64,000 bases of DNA from Calditrichota bacterium (GCA_003854985.1 RQOG01000161.1:1-64000); one strand, 5' to 3'. Counted from the stretch's first letter, positions 19,683-29,701 are shown. Made by a program: numbers and translations. Notes: generated by a model from the sequence alone, not told the origin.

Positions 19683-20645
19683 CTAAAATAAATCTAATTC
19701 AAGCTGATGCATGGTTTCGAGTTTATAAGCGGCAAAGCCTTCTGCACGAAGTTTGTATACAAATTCAGCCGAACCATGCGTGCAATAGATTTTTTTTGGT
19801 GAAATCATCTCAACCGCTTTGAATAATTCATTATAATCCGCGTGATCGCTGATAGGAATCACTTCATCAACGCCATAGCGTTTTTCGGCATGATGCCCCA
19901 TCCCCCAACCGGACAAAAATACGGTGTATACGGAGTCTGTTTTAAGTTTTCTACGATATCGAAAACCGGATGATAAAAGGATAACGCAATTTGCTGGTTC
20001 ACTAGGTTTATATACCCTGAAATTGCCGAATTGAATGCCGTATTTTTCATAAATCGAAACATACTTCATAATCTGATGGTCGACGCTTACTTCCATTCCG
20101 GCATCGGTTAAAATCTTTAAAGCTTCCTGTCCTTTTCCAAGCTGGTAGGCAAAAACTACCGGCGTTAATCCCTTTCTTAATTTTTCTTTGCACAATTCAA
20201 TCAGGTAGGCTTCAGAATCTTTTCTGTGAGGCAGACAATATTTTTCAGAGCCGAAGGTGGTTTCCATGATCAAAGTATCCGCATGGACGGCTTTATATTT
20301 TTCCGCTGTTCGCGATACGGATAGCTTAAAATCGCCTGTATACAAAAGAGATGTCTCTGAGTTTTCCAGTAAAATCTGTGCGGAGCCCAATATATGACCT
20401 GCCGGTAAGAGCGTTAGTTTGTAATTTTTATATTCAATGGCGTCGTTAAAAGGAACCTCTAAGAAATTTCTCTTTTTTAACCTGAATTTAAGCAAGTCTG
20501 CGGTTGGCGGCGAACAGATGATTTTCCTGTGATTCGCAATATGATCCGCATGGGCATGAGAAATAAATCCGTAATCCCTTACTCTTCTGGAATCCAGCCA
20601 CAGGTCAATATCGGGAATAAAAATATCTTTATTGAAAATGAACAT
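19683..20645 (-). CDS. Metallo-beta-lactamase fold nuclease (beta-CASP / SNM1-like)
   Basis: A predicted metal-dependent exonuclease acting on RNA or DNA. Metal-site motifs are HAHADH (about 27-32), AGHILGSAQ, YTGDFK and, after a short insert, ISDHADYNEL with a C-terminal CTHGSAEF. The insert is shorter than a full beta-CASP domain and resembles the 'mRNA 3-prime-end processing factor-like' and ligase-associated exonuclease branch. It starts two bases after miaB stops and so is translated from the same transcript. No ligase gene is nearby, so the nucleic acid target is unclear. Confidence 0.78.
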   Translation of the reverse strand: MFIFNKDIFIPDIDLWLDSRRVRDYGFISHAHADHIANHRKIICSPPTADLLKFRLKKRNFLEVPFNDAIEYKNYKLTLLPAGHILGSAQILLENSETSLLYTGDFKLSVSRTAEKYKAVHADTLIMETTFGSEKYCLPHRKDSEAYLIELCKEKLRKGLTPVVFAYQLGKGQEALKILTDAGMEVSVDHQIMKYVSIYEKYGIQFGNFRVYKPSEPANCVILLSSGFRYRRKLKTDSVYTVFLSGWGMGHHAEKRYGVDEVIPISDHADYNELFKAVEMISPKKIYCTHGSAEFVYKLRAEGFAAYKLETMHQLELDLF

Positions 20646-20647
20646 CC

Positions 20648-21949
20648 CTAAACCGCTGACCCAATCAGTGTATTTGCTGTAGCTTCTTCAATTTTAACTG
20701 AAACCATATCACCATTTGAAGCCCCATTGCCCGGAAAGACTACGATCTTATTCCCATCATTACGACCGAGTAATTGTGCAGGTTTTTTTCCTTTTCCTTC
20801 CACAAGCACTTCAAAGATATGTCCTATATGCTGACGGTTCTTTTTTAACGCAATACGTTTCTGAAGATTTACCAGTTCGATAAGTCTGGATGATTTTTCT
20901 TCTTCAGGAACATCATCGGGATATTTTCGCGAAGCAATGGTATGTTTGCGTTCGGAATATTTAAACATAAAGGCCGCGTCAAATTCCACTTTAGTGATTA
21001 CATCCAGGGTATCCAAAAAATCGTTTTCCGTCTCAGTAGGAAAACCGACAATTATATCCGTGGTCAATGTAATATCCGGCATCATCTGCCGAATCAGGCT
21101 AACCAAATCCAGGAATTCTTCTTTACTGTATGTTCGGTTCATCAGGTCCAGGATCCTTGTATTTCCGGCTTGTAAGGGCAAATGGATATGTTTGCAGATT
21201 TTCGGATTCTCAGCCATTACTTTAAGTAATTTCAAGGGAAAATCCTTATGATGCGGCGATGTAAAACGAATTCTTTTGATATCATCCACTTCACTGATTA
21301 TTTTCATTAAATCCGCAAAATCATATTGATTATAACGATATGAATTAACGTTCTGCCCCAGAAGCGTCACTTGTTTTATACCCTGTTCCGCTAATTTTTG
21401 TGTCTCCTGCAAAATATTGTACGGATCACGGCTTCTCTCCCGTCCCCGCGTATAAGGCACAATACAGAACGTGCAAAAATTATTACAGCCTCGCATAACC
21501 GCTATCCAGGCATTTACATCGTCATCGGGTTCAGGAAAAATATCGCTATACGTCTCATATTCCGAAAGCGTTAATTCAAACTCTTTCTCGCCGTTAAGGC
21601 GGAAGTTTTCTATTAAATCAGGCAGTCTTTTATAACTGTCCGGGCCTGCAATAATGTCCACACCGGCTTTACCATTCAGTAATTCCTGCCTCATACTCTG
21701 AGCCATACACCCCAGCACACCAATGATTAATTCCTTGTTATTACTTTTCAGCTTCTTCAGAACATGTAATCGTTGAAATACTTTTTGTTGAGCATTTTCC
21801 CTCACCGAGCAGGTATTCAGGAAGATAATGGACGCTTCTTCCGGCTTTTCGGCCAATTCAAACCGGTGATCGGTCAGAATTCTCTTAACAATCTCACTGT
21901 CATAGACATTCATCTGACAACCATAGGTTTCCATATAAACTTTATTCAC
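20648..21949 (-). CDS. miaB: tRNA-2-methylthio-N6-dimethylallyladenosine synthase
   Basis: A radical SAM enzyme that adds a methylthio group to i6A37 in tRNAs reading UNN codons. The N-terminal UPF0004 domain has the second cluster Cys residues (ETYGCQMN, LNTCSVRENA, GVLGCMAQ). The radical SAM site is CNNFCTFC (about 154-161). A C-terminal TRAM domain (about 370-432) binds tRNA. At 433 residues it is full length. Its ATG overlaps the stop of mtaB in an ATGA, so the two paralogous enzymes are translationally coupled. Confidence 0.95.
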   Translation of the reverse strand: MNKVYMETYGCQMNVYDSEIVKRILTDHRFELAEKPEEASIIFLNTCSVRENAQQKVFQRLHVLKKLKSNNKELIIGVLGCMAQSMRQELLNGKAGVDIIAGPDSYKRLPDLIENFRLNGEKEFELTLSEYETYSDIFPEPDDDVNAWIAVMRGCNNFCTFCIVPYTRGRERSRDPYNILQETQKLAEQGIKQVTLLGQNVNSYRYNQYDFADLMKIISEVDDIKRIRFTSPHHKDFPLKLLKVMAENPKICKHIHLPLQAGNTRILDLMNRTYSKEEFLDLVSLIRQMMPDITLTTDIIVGFPTETENDFLDTLDVITKVEFDAAFMFKYSERKHTIASRKYPDDVPEEEKSSRLIELVNLQKRIALKKNRQHIGHIFEVLVEGKGKKPAQLLGRNDGNKIVVFPGNGASNGDMVSVKIEEATANTLIGSAV

Positions 21950-23250
21950 AGAATTGCTCCGAGTATTTTATCTTCGTTAACCTGATCCAGACGCACCATG
22001 CGAATCTGGTTGTGTAAATCTTCGGCAGCAGGCGCCTGAATCCTCATATAATTATCGGTGAATCCTTCCCAAAACCCGTTAACCTTTTCTTCAAACAAAA
22101 CCTTAACTTCTTTATCCAGAAATGACTGATAATAGGCGTATTTCTGGCGTTTACCGACATCGATCATAATTCTGGTCCGGGCTTTTTTTGTCTGCGGATC
22201 AATTTTTGGTTTAAGGTTATAAGCCGTCGTTCCTTTTCTGTCCGAATAACTGAATATATGAAAATAAGCGATTGGTAAATCCACAACCATCTTTTTTGTA
22301 TTGATAAACTGCTGATCGGTTTCTCCGGGATAACCGACCATAACATCGGTTCCGATTCCGATTCCCGGTATTTTTTTATACGCATAGTCAATTGTATTAA
22401 TAAAATCTTTAGCGGTGTGTTTACGGCGCATAGATTCTAATATGTCATTATCTCCGCTTTGAACCGGGATATGCAAATATCGGCACATCTTTTTGCTATC
22501 AGCCATAAAATCAATCAGGTCTTTATCAACCGTTGTCGGCTCAATGGAACTAATGCGTATTCTTTCTATCCCGGATATTTTTTCCAGGCTGCATAAAACA
22601 TCTATAAATTTTTTATCTTCATATTGATAGGTACCCAGATTGACACCGGTAATAACTATTTCTTTATGTCCGTTATCTGCAAATTTTTGTGCTTCATGCA
22701 GAATATCCTTAAATACTCTGCTGCGCGCCGGTCCGCGGGCTGAAGCGATGATACAAAAGGAGCAAACAAAATTACAGCCATCCTGGATTTTAAGATTCGC
22801 CCTGGTTTGTTTCTCATATAATCCCGTATATTTAATCGTAAAAGAATCTCTGGAAATTTTAGGAGTATGAATAATTTTTGCCTGACCATTTTTTTTCATA
22901 TCTCCCAAATATTCCGTCAGATTTAACTTATGCTCATTGCCAATTATCAGATCAACGCCTTTAATAGCCAGAATCGCCTCAACAGACATCTGGGCATAAC
23001 ATCCGATAACAGCCACAAATGTATTGGGATTTTTACGGATACTCTGGCGTACGGCCTGGCGGCATTTTGAATCTGCCTGTTCCGTGACCGTACAGGTATT
23101 AATTACCGTTAAATCCGCTATTTCCGCAGAATCGACTATCGTAAAGCCCTTTTCTTTAAGACTATTGGCAATAATGGCTGTTTCCGCCTGATTCAGACGG
23201 CATCCAAGAGTGTATAAAGCGGCTTTGGGTTTGGATAATTCCTCTATCAT
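21946..23250 (-). CDS. mtaB: tRNA (t6A37)-methylthiotransferase MtaB
   Basis: A radical SAM methylthiotransferase converting t6A37 to ms2t6A37 in tRNAs reading ANN codons. MtaB-type features are the TLGCRLNQAET start, INTCTVTEQAD and VIGCYAQ for the auxiliary cluster, and the radical SAM site CNFVCSFC followed by ASARGPARSR. A TRAM-like C-terminal end is present. At 434 residues it is full length. First gene of the three-gene tRNA/RNA operon mtaB-miaB-nuclease. Its upstream region (23251-23425) is shared with the divergent gene at 23426. Confidence 0.93.
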   Translation of the reverse strand: MIEELSKPKAALYTLGCRLNQAETAIIANSLKEKGFTIVDSAEIADLTVINTCTVTEQADSKCRQAVRQSIRKNPNTFVAVIGCYAQMSVEAILAIKGVDLIIGNEHKLNLTEYLGDMKKNGQAKIIHTPKISRDSFTIKYTGLYEKQTRANLKIQDGCNFVCSFCIIASARGPARSRVFKDILHEAQKFADNGHKEIVITGVNLGTYQYEDKKFIDVLCSLEKISGIERIRISSIEPTTVDKDLIDFMADSKKMCRYLHIPVQSGDNDILESMRRKHTAKDFINTIDYAYKKIPGIGIGTDVMVGYPGETDQQFINTKKMVVDLPIAYFHIFSYSDRKGTTAYNLKPKIDPQTKKARTRIMIDVGKRQKYAYYQSFLDKEVKVLFEEKVNGFWEGFTDNYMRIQAPAAEDLHNQIRMVRLDQVNEDKILGAIL

Positions 23251-23425
23251 TTTCTTTTATTTTTAAAAACCTAATAAATCTTATTACTATTCCCAGTTGA
23301 AACCGGGCAGAAAGGTAGGTTGAAACAATAGAAAGCGCAAATAAAGTTTTTCAAAAAAAACATGGCGTTCATTAACCTAAAACGCTTATATTTATATTGA
23401 AAATATTAACTGGAAACAGGACAAT

Positions 23426-24019
23426 ATGCAGGAATTAGAAATACTTTCTGAAAAAGATCAAGCATATTTAATCAACGCTCTGCAGAAATCCTGCCGGATG
23501 ATTCTTCCCGTATCGGACCAAAAATTCGGCGCACTTTCCTTCCATATATACTCATTTGATGAACGTTCCACAGAAGGTGAAAATGTTTTTCAGATTCGCT
23601 GGGGCATCCGGAAATTGTTTCAGGATAAAAATATCGGCAAAATAGATTCACAGACTTTGCTTAAAAACTTAGCCCATATCATCGATAAAAACTTCGAAAC
23701 CATAAAGAAAGAACTTAATGAATACTGTCTGGAGCAATTGCAAACCTATATTGCCATGGAAGTAGAGCCCGTTCTAAGCACAAACTTCGGAGGCCTTTAT
23801 GATATTAAAATTGGTTTTTGCAGAAGCAGGAAACGCGCGGAAGAGATTAAAAGCAGCGGCTGGGCGAATTTTTGCATTTATATTTCATGGACCGATGAAT
23901 TCGGGGAATTTCAGGAGTTTTTATACCCGATTACCTTTACCGGTGATCAGTCATCGTTCGACATACCAGTTGACCATATCATAAAAGAATTCCGTCGATA
24001 CCGGGATTCTCTGTTATAA
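23426..24019 (+). CDS. Conserved-looking protein of unknown function
   Basis: A soluble 197-residue protein without a signal peptide or membrane helix. It is acidic at the N-terminus and has a charged helical middle (about 75-115) followed by a beta-rich C-terminal part. I recognise no family or catalytic motif. The codon use looks like that of its neighbours, so it is probably a real gene. It is divergent from mtaB and lies 120 bases before the xylan genes. The start ATG at 23426 has AGGACA close upstream, a modest ribosome-binding site. Confidence 0.6.
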   Translation: MQELEILSEKDQAYLINALQKSCRMILPVSDQKFGALSFHIYSFDERSTEGENVFQIRWGIRKLFQDKNIGKIDSQTLLKNLAHIIDKNFETIKKELNEYCLEQLQTYIAMEVEPVLSTNFGGLYDIKIGFCRSRKRAEEIKSSGWANFCIYISWTDEFGEFQEFLYPITFTGDQSSFDIPVDHIIKEFRRYRDSLL

Positions 24020-24138
24020 ACTCACATTTAGCCTGTCCAATTATTTTAAGATGACGTGTGTCCCTTTTTTTTATATATTCATGGCTTAAAATTTATTCCA
24101 TTGTTTTAATTGGCAGTTGTACAAAGAAAGGGATCATT

Positions 24139-26286
24139 ATGAACTTAAAAATTAAGCTGTTTATTGCGCTTATTCTGACCATCCCTTTAAGCGCCATCTG
24201 CGATGATGGTTACAGGTTATGGCTTAAATATGATCCGATCAGTGATAATCTTATGCTGAACGAATACCGAAAATCCATTAAAGGTTATATGGTTTTAGGT
24301 GAATCTCCTACAATTGATGTGATTAAAGCTGAATTACAAAACGGACTAAGCGGACTTCTTGACCGGCAAATTCCGGCTTCCAATACCTTCTCAGATCATT
24401 TTATTATTGCCGGAAAAACTGATCATGATCTTTTAAAAAATATAAGTCTTTCAAAGAAGTATAAAAATATTTCTTCAGAAGACTATTTTATTGTCACTAC
24501 CGAACTTGAAAATAAAAAGGTAACTATCATTTCGTCTAATGGGGATATCGGACTGCTTTATGGCGTTTTTCACTTCCTGAAAATATTACAAACTCATCAA
24601 AGTATTGAAAATCTTGATATAGTTGAAAGTCCCGGAGTTAAGCTTCGCCTGTTAAATCACTGGGATAATCTGCAGCGCAGAGCGGAACGAGGTTATGCAG
24701 GGTGTTCCATCTGGGACTGGCATAAACTACCGGATTATATTCATCCCTATTACTATCAATATGCCCGGGCCAATGCCTCGATAGGTATAAACGGAACCGT
24801 GTTAAATAATGTTAATGCCGATGCCCTGATACTGACGCCGTTATATCTGGAAAAAGCGGCGGCTCTGGCTGATATATTCAGACCTTATGGCATCAAAGTA
24901 TATCTTTCCGCCCGTTTCAGCTCGCCCATTGAAATCGGCGGCCTTAAAATTTCTGATCCGTTAGATGCAAGTGTACAGCAGTGGTGGAAAAATAAAGTTG
25001 AAGAAATTTACGCCTTAATTCCGGATTTCGGTGGTTTTGTTGTTAAGGCCAATTCTGAAGGCCAGCCTGGTCCGCAGAATTACGGACGTTCACACGCGGA
25101 CGGTGCCAATATGCTGGCCGATGCCTTAAAGCCCTTTGGAGGCGTCGTAATGTGGCGGGCCTTTGTTTATGACCATAATATCAAAGAAGACAGGGCTAAA
25201 CAAGCCTATACGGAATTTAAACCGCTCGATGGTGAATTTCGCGAAAATGTATTGGTGCAGGTTAAAAACGGCCCTATAGATTTTCAACCGCGCGAACCGT
25301 TTCACCCGCTGTTTGGAGCAATGCCGGAAACGCCGTTAATGATGGAATTTCAGATTACCCAGGAATATCTCGGATTCAGCACACACCTGGTTTATCTTGG
25401 AACTCTTTACGAAGAAGTACTCGACGCCGATACCTATTCCAGAGGCAAAGGTTCTACCGTGGCTAAAATTATTGACGGTTCATTGGAAAACAAAGAATTT
25501 TCCGGTATGGCAGGTGTTGCCAATACAGGCACCGACCGCAACTGGACAGGACATTTATTCGGACAATCCAACTGGTATGCCTATGGGCGATTAGCATGGA
25601 ATCCGGAATTAAGCGCTGCATCCATTGCGGATGAATGGATAAGAATGACTATTTCGAATCAACCCGATGTTATCAATCCTGTAAAAAAGATGATGATGCA
25701 ATCCAGAGAAAACACTGTCAATTATATGACGCCTTTGGGGCTCCATCACATCATGGGTTGGGATCATCATTACGGACCTGCGCCCTGGATAAAAGACAAA
25801 TTCAGGGATGACTGGACGTCGGTTTACTATCATAAAGCCGGACAGGATGGTATCGGATTTGACAGAACCAAATCAGGCAGCGACGCCCTTAGCCAGTATT
25901 TTGAACCCATAGCCCGGAAATTTGCCTCACCTGAAACCTGTCCCGAAGAATATATTTTATGGTTTCATCACCTGAGTTGGGATTATAAAATGAAATCCGG
26001 CAGAACGCTTTGGGAAGAACTTTGCCACCGGTATTATACCGGCGCAGAAAGTGTAAAAGACATGCTCAAAACATGGCATGAATTACAGGGTAAAATCGAT
26101 CCTGAAATCTTTGATCATGTAATGCAATTGCTTAAAATACAGGTAAAAGAAGCCGTCTGGTGGAGGAATGCCTGTGTTCTCTATTTCCAGACATTTTCTC
26201 AAAAGCCCATTCCGGAAGGTCTTGAAAAACCGGATAAACCTTTGGAATATTATATGAATCTCGATTTCCCATACGCACCTAAATAA
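24139..26286 (+). CDS. GH67 family alpha-glucuronidase
   Basis: Removes 4-O-methyl-glucuronic acid or glucuronic acid from the ends of xylo-oligosaccharides. I place the start at the ATG at 24139 (AAAGGGA just upstream) rather than an earlier in-frame start: this gives a proper signal peptide (about 1-20) and 715 residues. The general acid Glu307 (KANSEGQPGP), and the pair Asp381 (GPIDFQ) and Glu409 (ITQEY), 28 residues apart as in known GH67 enzymes, are all present. The signal peptide implies a periplasmic place. It is followed after 31 bases by a GH10 xylanase. Confidence 0.94.
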   Translation: MNLKIKLFIALILTIPLSAICDDGYRLWLKYDPISDNLMLNEYRKSIKGYMVLGESPTIDVIKAELQNGLSGLLDRQIPASNTFSDHFIIAGKTDHDLLKNISLSKKYKNISSEDYFIVTTELENKKVTIISSNGDIGLLYGVFHFLKILQTHQSIENLDIVESPGVKLRLLNHWDNLQRRAERGYAGCSIWDWHKLPDYIHPYYYQYARANASIGINGTVLNNVNADALILTPLYLEKAAALADIFRPYGIKVYLSARFSSPIEIGGLKISDPLDASVQQWWKNKVEEIYALIPDFGGFVVKANSEGQPGPQNYGRSHADGANMLADALKPFGGVVMWRAFVYDHNIKEDRAKQAYTEFKPLDGEFRENVLVQVKNGPIDFQPREPFHPLFGAMPETPLMMEFQITQEYLGFSTHLVYLGTLYEEVLDADTYSRGKGSTVAKIIDGSLENKEFSGMAGVANTGTDRNWTGHLFGQSNWYAYGRLAWNPELSAASIADEWIRMTISNQPDVINPVKKMMMQSRENTVNYMTPLGLHHIMGWDHHYGPAPWIKDKFRDDWTSVYYHKAGQDGIGFDRTKSGSDALSQYFEPIARKFASPETCPEEYILWFHHLSWDYKMKSGRTLWEELCHRYYTGAESVKDMLKTWHELQGKIDPEIFDHVMQLLKIQVKEAVWWRNACVLYFQTFSQKPIPEGLEKPDKPLEYYMNLDFPYAPK

Positions 26287-26317
26287 CAGTTTTCAATCAA
26301 CTGATCAGGAGCATTAA

Positions 26318-27451
26318 ATGCGGTTTATACTTTTAAAGTATCATTTATATATGATCACACTTATTGTATTGGGAATCATGTTTTCGGGTGTTCAAGCCCA
26401 GGTTACATTGAAAGATGCCTTTAAAGATTTGTTTTTAATTGGTACGGCTTTGAATTATAGTCAACTAAAAGGCGATGACCCCGAATCCATGAAAATTATT
26501 AAGCAACACTTTAACAGCATTACTGCGGAAAATAGTATGAAATGGGAACAGATTCATCCCGGTCCGGAAAAATATGAATTTAAACTTGCCGATTCTTTGG
26601 TTGCGATTGGAGCAAGAAATAATATGGCGATTATCGGCCATACATTGATCTGGCATGCCCAGACACCGGACTGGGTTTTTAACGATGATTCAGGAAATGA
26701 ACTTGATCGCGATAAACTGCTGCACAGGATGAAAGAGTATATTTTTACAGTCGTAGGACGTTATAAAGGCAAGGTTTTCGGATGGGATGTAGTAAACGAA
26801 GCTTTTGAAGATAACGGTTCATTAAGAAAATCGAAATGGCTTAAAATTATCGGCGAAGATTATATTCAGAGGGCTTTTGAATATGTGCATCAGGCCGATC
26901 CGGAAACCGAACTTTATTATAATGATTTCAATATGTGGAAAGAGGACAAATGCGCCGCCGTGATTAATATGATTAAAGCTTTTAAAGCAAATAATATTCC
27001 TATTCACGGCATTGGTTTTCAGGGACACTGGGGAACGGAATGGCCAACCAATGATTCGCTGTATATGGCGCTTGAAAGTTATGCCGAAACCGGTGTGCCG
27101 ATAATGATTACCGAACTTGACTTAAACATTTTGCCAATGGCTTTTGATTATTTCGGAGCGGATATTACCAAAAGAGCGGAAATGCGTGAAGATTTAGATC
27201 CTTACAAGGAGGGTCTGCCCGATTCCATGCAGATTGTCTTTAACAATCGATACCTGGATTTCTTTAAAGCTTTCATAAAATACCATAATTCCATTAGCCG
27301 GATTACTTTCTGGGGTGTCCATGATGGCATCTCCTGGCTTAATAATTGGCCCGTGCACGGCAGAACGGCCTATCCTCTGCTTTTCGATCGGGATTACCAG
27401 CTTAAACCAGTAATAAATGAGCTGATTAAACTGGTGAAAAAACCGGAATAA
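26318..27451 (+). CDS. GH10 family endo-1,4-beta-xylanase
   Basis: Cuts the xylan backbone with retention. It has a signal peptide (about 1-27, ending near VQAQ), then a single GH10 barrel. The acid/base is Glu161 in WDVVNEAF, and the nucleophile is Glu266 in ITELDL; TAENSMKW and WHAQTPDW are further GH10 hallmarks. AGGAGC precedes the ATG. No carbohydrate-binding module or C-terminal sorting domain is attached. With the GH67 gene it forms a compact glucuronoxylan-degrading pair. Confidence 0.95.
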   Translation: MRFILLKYHLYMITLIVLGIMFSGVQAQVTLKDAFKDLFLIGTALNYSQLKGDDPESMKIIKQHFNSITAENSMKWEQIHPGPEKYEFKLADSLVAIGARNNMAIIGHTLIWHAQTPDWVFNDDSGNELDRDKLLHRMKEYIFTVVGRYKGKVFGWDVVNEAFEDNGSLRKSKWLKIIGEDYIQRAFEYVHQADPETELYYNDFNMWKEDKCAAVINMIKAFKANNIPIHGIGFQGHWGTEWPTNDSLYMALESYAETGVPIMITELDLNILPMAFDYFGADITKRAEMREDLDPYKEGLPDSMQIVFNNRYLDFFKAFIKYHNSISRITFWGVHDGISWLNNWPVHGRTAYPLLFDRDYQLKPVINELIKLVKKPE

Positions 27452-27454
27452 ATT

Positions 27455-28078
27455 ATGAGCCTGCAAACTAAACATCGTTTTTCTTTAATACTTTTCGGTA
27501 TTTATATATTGTTTTTTATTGTTCTGGCGATTTCTCCTTTTGACCGGGCGGTATGGTGGGCGGAAAACATTCCGATAATGATCATCGTATTATCGATCAT
27601 TATCGTATCGCGCTATTTTGTTTTCTCTAAAACCAGTTATACAATGATGTTTTTTCTTATTATTTTGCATACTATCGGCGGACATTATACCTTCGAACGG
27701 GTGCCTTTTGACTGGATTACAGATTTATTTGGATTTACGCGTAATCATTACGACCGGATCGCTCATTTTACCGTTGGATTTTATGCGTATCCTGTTGCGG
27801 AGATACTGTTAAAAAAAGAATTGGTGAAATCAAAAATTGTTTTATTTCTGTTCCCGGTATTCACTATCTTTTCGGTGGCTGCAGTCTATGAAATAATCGA
27901 ATGGCTCTATGCCATATCTGCGGAAGAAACTGCGGGCGCCGCTATGCTCGGTTCACAGGGCGATATATGGGATGCCCAGAAAGATATGCTGGCAGACGGT
28001 TTAGGCTCGATTGCCGCAATGATCCTGTTCTGGTTGATTAACAACCGGACCATCAAAATGAAACGACCATCGGAATAA
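27455..28078 (+). CDS. DUF2238 inner-membrane protein (YjdF-like)
   Basis: An integral membrane protein of about six helices and 207 residues. The segment YDRIAHFTVGFYAYPVAEIL and the EIIEWLYA / GSQGDIWDAQKDM region match the DUF2238 (YjdF) family, whose role is unknown. It starts three bases after the xylanase ends, so it is in the same transcript even though no link to xylan is known for this family. Confidence 0.8.
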   Translation: MSLQTKHRFSLILFGIYILFFIVLAISPFDRAVWWAENIPIMIIVLSIIIVSRYFVFSKTSYTMMFFLIILHTIGGHYTFERVPFDWITDLFGFTRNHYDRIAHFTVGFYAYPVAEILLKKELVKSKIVLFLFPVFTIFSVAAVYEIIEWLYAISAEETAGAAMLGSQGDIWDAQKDMLADGLGSIAAMILFWLINNRTIKMKRPSE

Positions 28079-28102
28079 TCTACACTGTTAATAGCCTGAA
28101 CT

Positions 28103-29140
28103 ATGTTAAAACATTATATAAGCATTTATTACTTCTCAGGGACAGGAAACGCCAAAAGAGCCGCGGAATGGATAGAATTATTTGCTAAAAATCACCATTA
28201 TAACACCCATGTCATAAACATTACAGATATTAAAAATATAATTGTTGCTCCGGATTCACCAATCATCGGGTTTTGCTATCCCACACATGGTTTTAATCTT
28301 GCACCACTCATGCTAAAATTCATTTATAATTTTCCACGTACTCAAAAAAACAAAAGAGTGTTCTTGCTGAATACGCGGGCAGGAACCAAATTAGGTAAAG
28401 TTTTCATTCCGGGTTTAAGCGGCGTGGCCCTTTACCTGCCGGCGTTACTTTTGTGGTTCAAAGGTTATAAAATTATCGGATTACGTCCGTTGGATTTGCC
28501 TTCTAACTGGCTTTCTCTTCATCCGGCACTTCGAAAAAAAGCAGTGGTTCAAATTTACAGCAGGTGTAAGAATATTGTAGAGAAATTTACCGGCAAAATC
28601 TTATCCGGTAAAAACGTTTATCGTGGCTTATTGGATTTACCGTTAGATATACCGGTTTTCCCGATAGCGGTATTATATTATTTCTTTGGACGGTTTGCTC
28701 TGGCTAAAACATTTATCGCCACATCAGAATGCAACTTATGTAATGTTTGTATTGATCAGTGTCCTGTCAAAGCCATTAAACTCATCGACAACAGACCTTT
28801 CTGGATGTATCATTGCGAGAGCTGTATGCATTGCATGAACATCTGTCCGCAAAGAGCGATTGAAACCGCACACGGCTATACTGTTCTTTTATGGTGGCTG
28901 GGATTATCAGTTATACCGCTTTATTTCACAAAAATTTTACTACTCCATCTTATTCCAAATGCAAACTTTGATTTGATTTATTATCTCATAATGGCTTTGA
29001 CGGGATTGCCGTTAGTTTTTCTGGGATATAAAATATTGCATTTTTTATTAAAGTATAGATGGTTTAACCGCCTGATAGCGATAACATCACTGACGCATTT
29101 TAAGTTTTGGGGCAGATACAAAGCGCCAAAAAATCTTTAA
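28103..29140 (+). CDS. EFR1-type flavodoxin/ferredoxin protein with membrane anchor
   Basis: An electron carrier joining a flavodoxin-like N-terminal domain (about 5-160, FMN loop FSGTGNAKR) to two [4Fe-4S] clusters (Cys 210, 213, 216, 220 and 238, 241, 244, 248). The C-terminal third has two predicted membrane helices (about 261-284 and 290-315), so the carrier is anchored to the inner membrane. Redox partners are not known. The gene is 24 bases after YjdF and ends exactly where the stop codon of the opposite-strand gene begins. Confidence 0.82.
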   Translation: MLKHYISIYYFSGTGNAKRAAEWIELFAKNHHYNTHVINITDIKNIIVAPDSPIIGFCYPTHGFNLAPLMLKFIYNFPRTQKNKRVFLLNTRAGTKLGKVFIPGLSGVALYLPALLLWFKGYKIIGLRPLDLPSNWLSLHPALRKKAVVQIYSRCKNIVEKFTGKILSGKNVYRGLLDLPLDIPVFPIAVLYYFFGRFALAKTFIATSECNLCNVCIDQCPVKAIKLIDNRPFWMYHCESCMHCMNICPQRAIETAHGYTVLLWWLGLSVIPLYFTKILLLHLIPNANFDLIYYLIMALTGLPLVFLGYKILHFLLKYRWFNRLIAITSLTHFKFWGRYKAPKNL

Positions 29141-29692
29141 TTATTTAAAATGTTTGATAAGCTTCCAGTCATATTTCCCATGACCGATATATGAATAACT
29201 CACCGCATCCATCATTTTTGTAATTCGGAATAGATTTTTGCATCGCATGTAGGCGTTTTTTTCATCTTCAGAATGAGGCTCGTAATTCTGATTGTTTTCA
29301 CTGAAAGAAAATTGTATGGTAACCGGATCAATAACGGTAAACTTAACTTCACCGTTTTCTGTGGTGCACAATTCATAAGACTTACCAATATATTCTTTCG
29401 GATAGGGTGGGAAAAATTGATCCGCTTTAAAGCCGGGACCATAATCATAGATTGAAATTAAGAATAATTGATACCCTAATTCGAATTGAAATCTGACCAG
29501 TTCATTTTGCGCGGCGGTATTGGAATAATTTACGATATTCTGAAAAACATCCGACATTACAATTTTCAGATCTTCGGTAAATTCCTCGCTGGCAATAGAT
29601 CTGATGTATTTACCGATAATTTCAGCAAAATCTTCCACCATTTTGTGAAAATCCAGACGACATGGGATATGAAAACGAATTATTTCCTGCAT
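29141..29692 (-). CDS. RsbW-like ATPase-domain protein (degenerate)
   Basis: A 183-residue GHKL-type ATP-binding domain alone, as in anti-sigma kinases and two-component accessory proteins. The N box is SDVFQNIVNYS (Asn52) and the G1 box is IYDYGPGF (83-88). The glycine-rich ATP lid is not preserved: the equivalent stretch reads MRCKNLFRITKMMD, and about 45 extra residues lie between G1 and that stretch. It may therefore bind ATP weakly or act by protein contact. It lies nine bases after a soluble histidine kinase and is surely its operon partner. Confidence 0.7.
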   Translation of the reverse strand: MQEIIRFHIPCRLDFHKMVEDFAEIIGKYIRSIASEEFTEDLKIVMSDVFQNIVNYSNTAAQNELVRFQFELGYQLFLISIYDYGPGFKADQFFPPYPKEYIGKSYELCTTENGEVKFTVIDPVTIQFSFSENNQNYEPHSEDEKNAYMRCKNLFRITKMMDAVSYSYIGHGKYDWKLIKHFK

Positions 29693-29701
29693 AATAATTC
29701 C

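Noticed and set aside
24058-24138. Longer N-terminus for the GH67 gene
   Set aside because: The added 27 residues would contain a second hydrophobic stretch, and a good ribosome-binding site with signal peptide supports the ATG at 24139.
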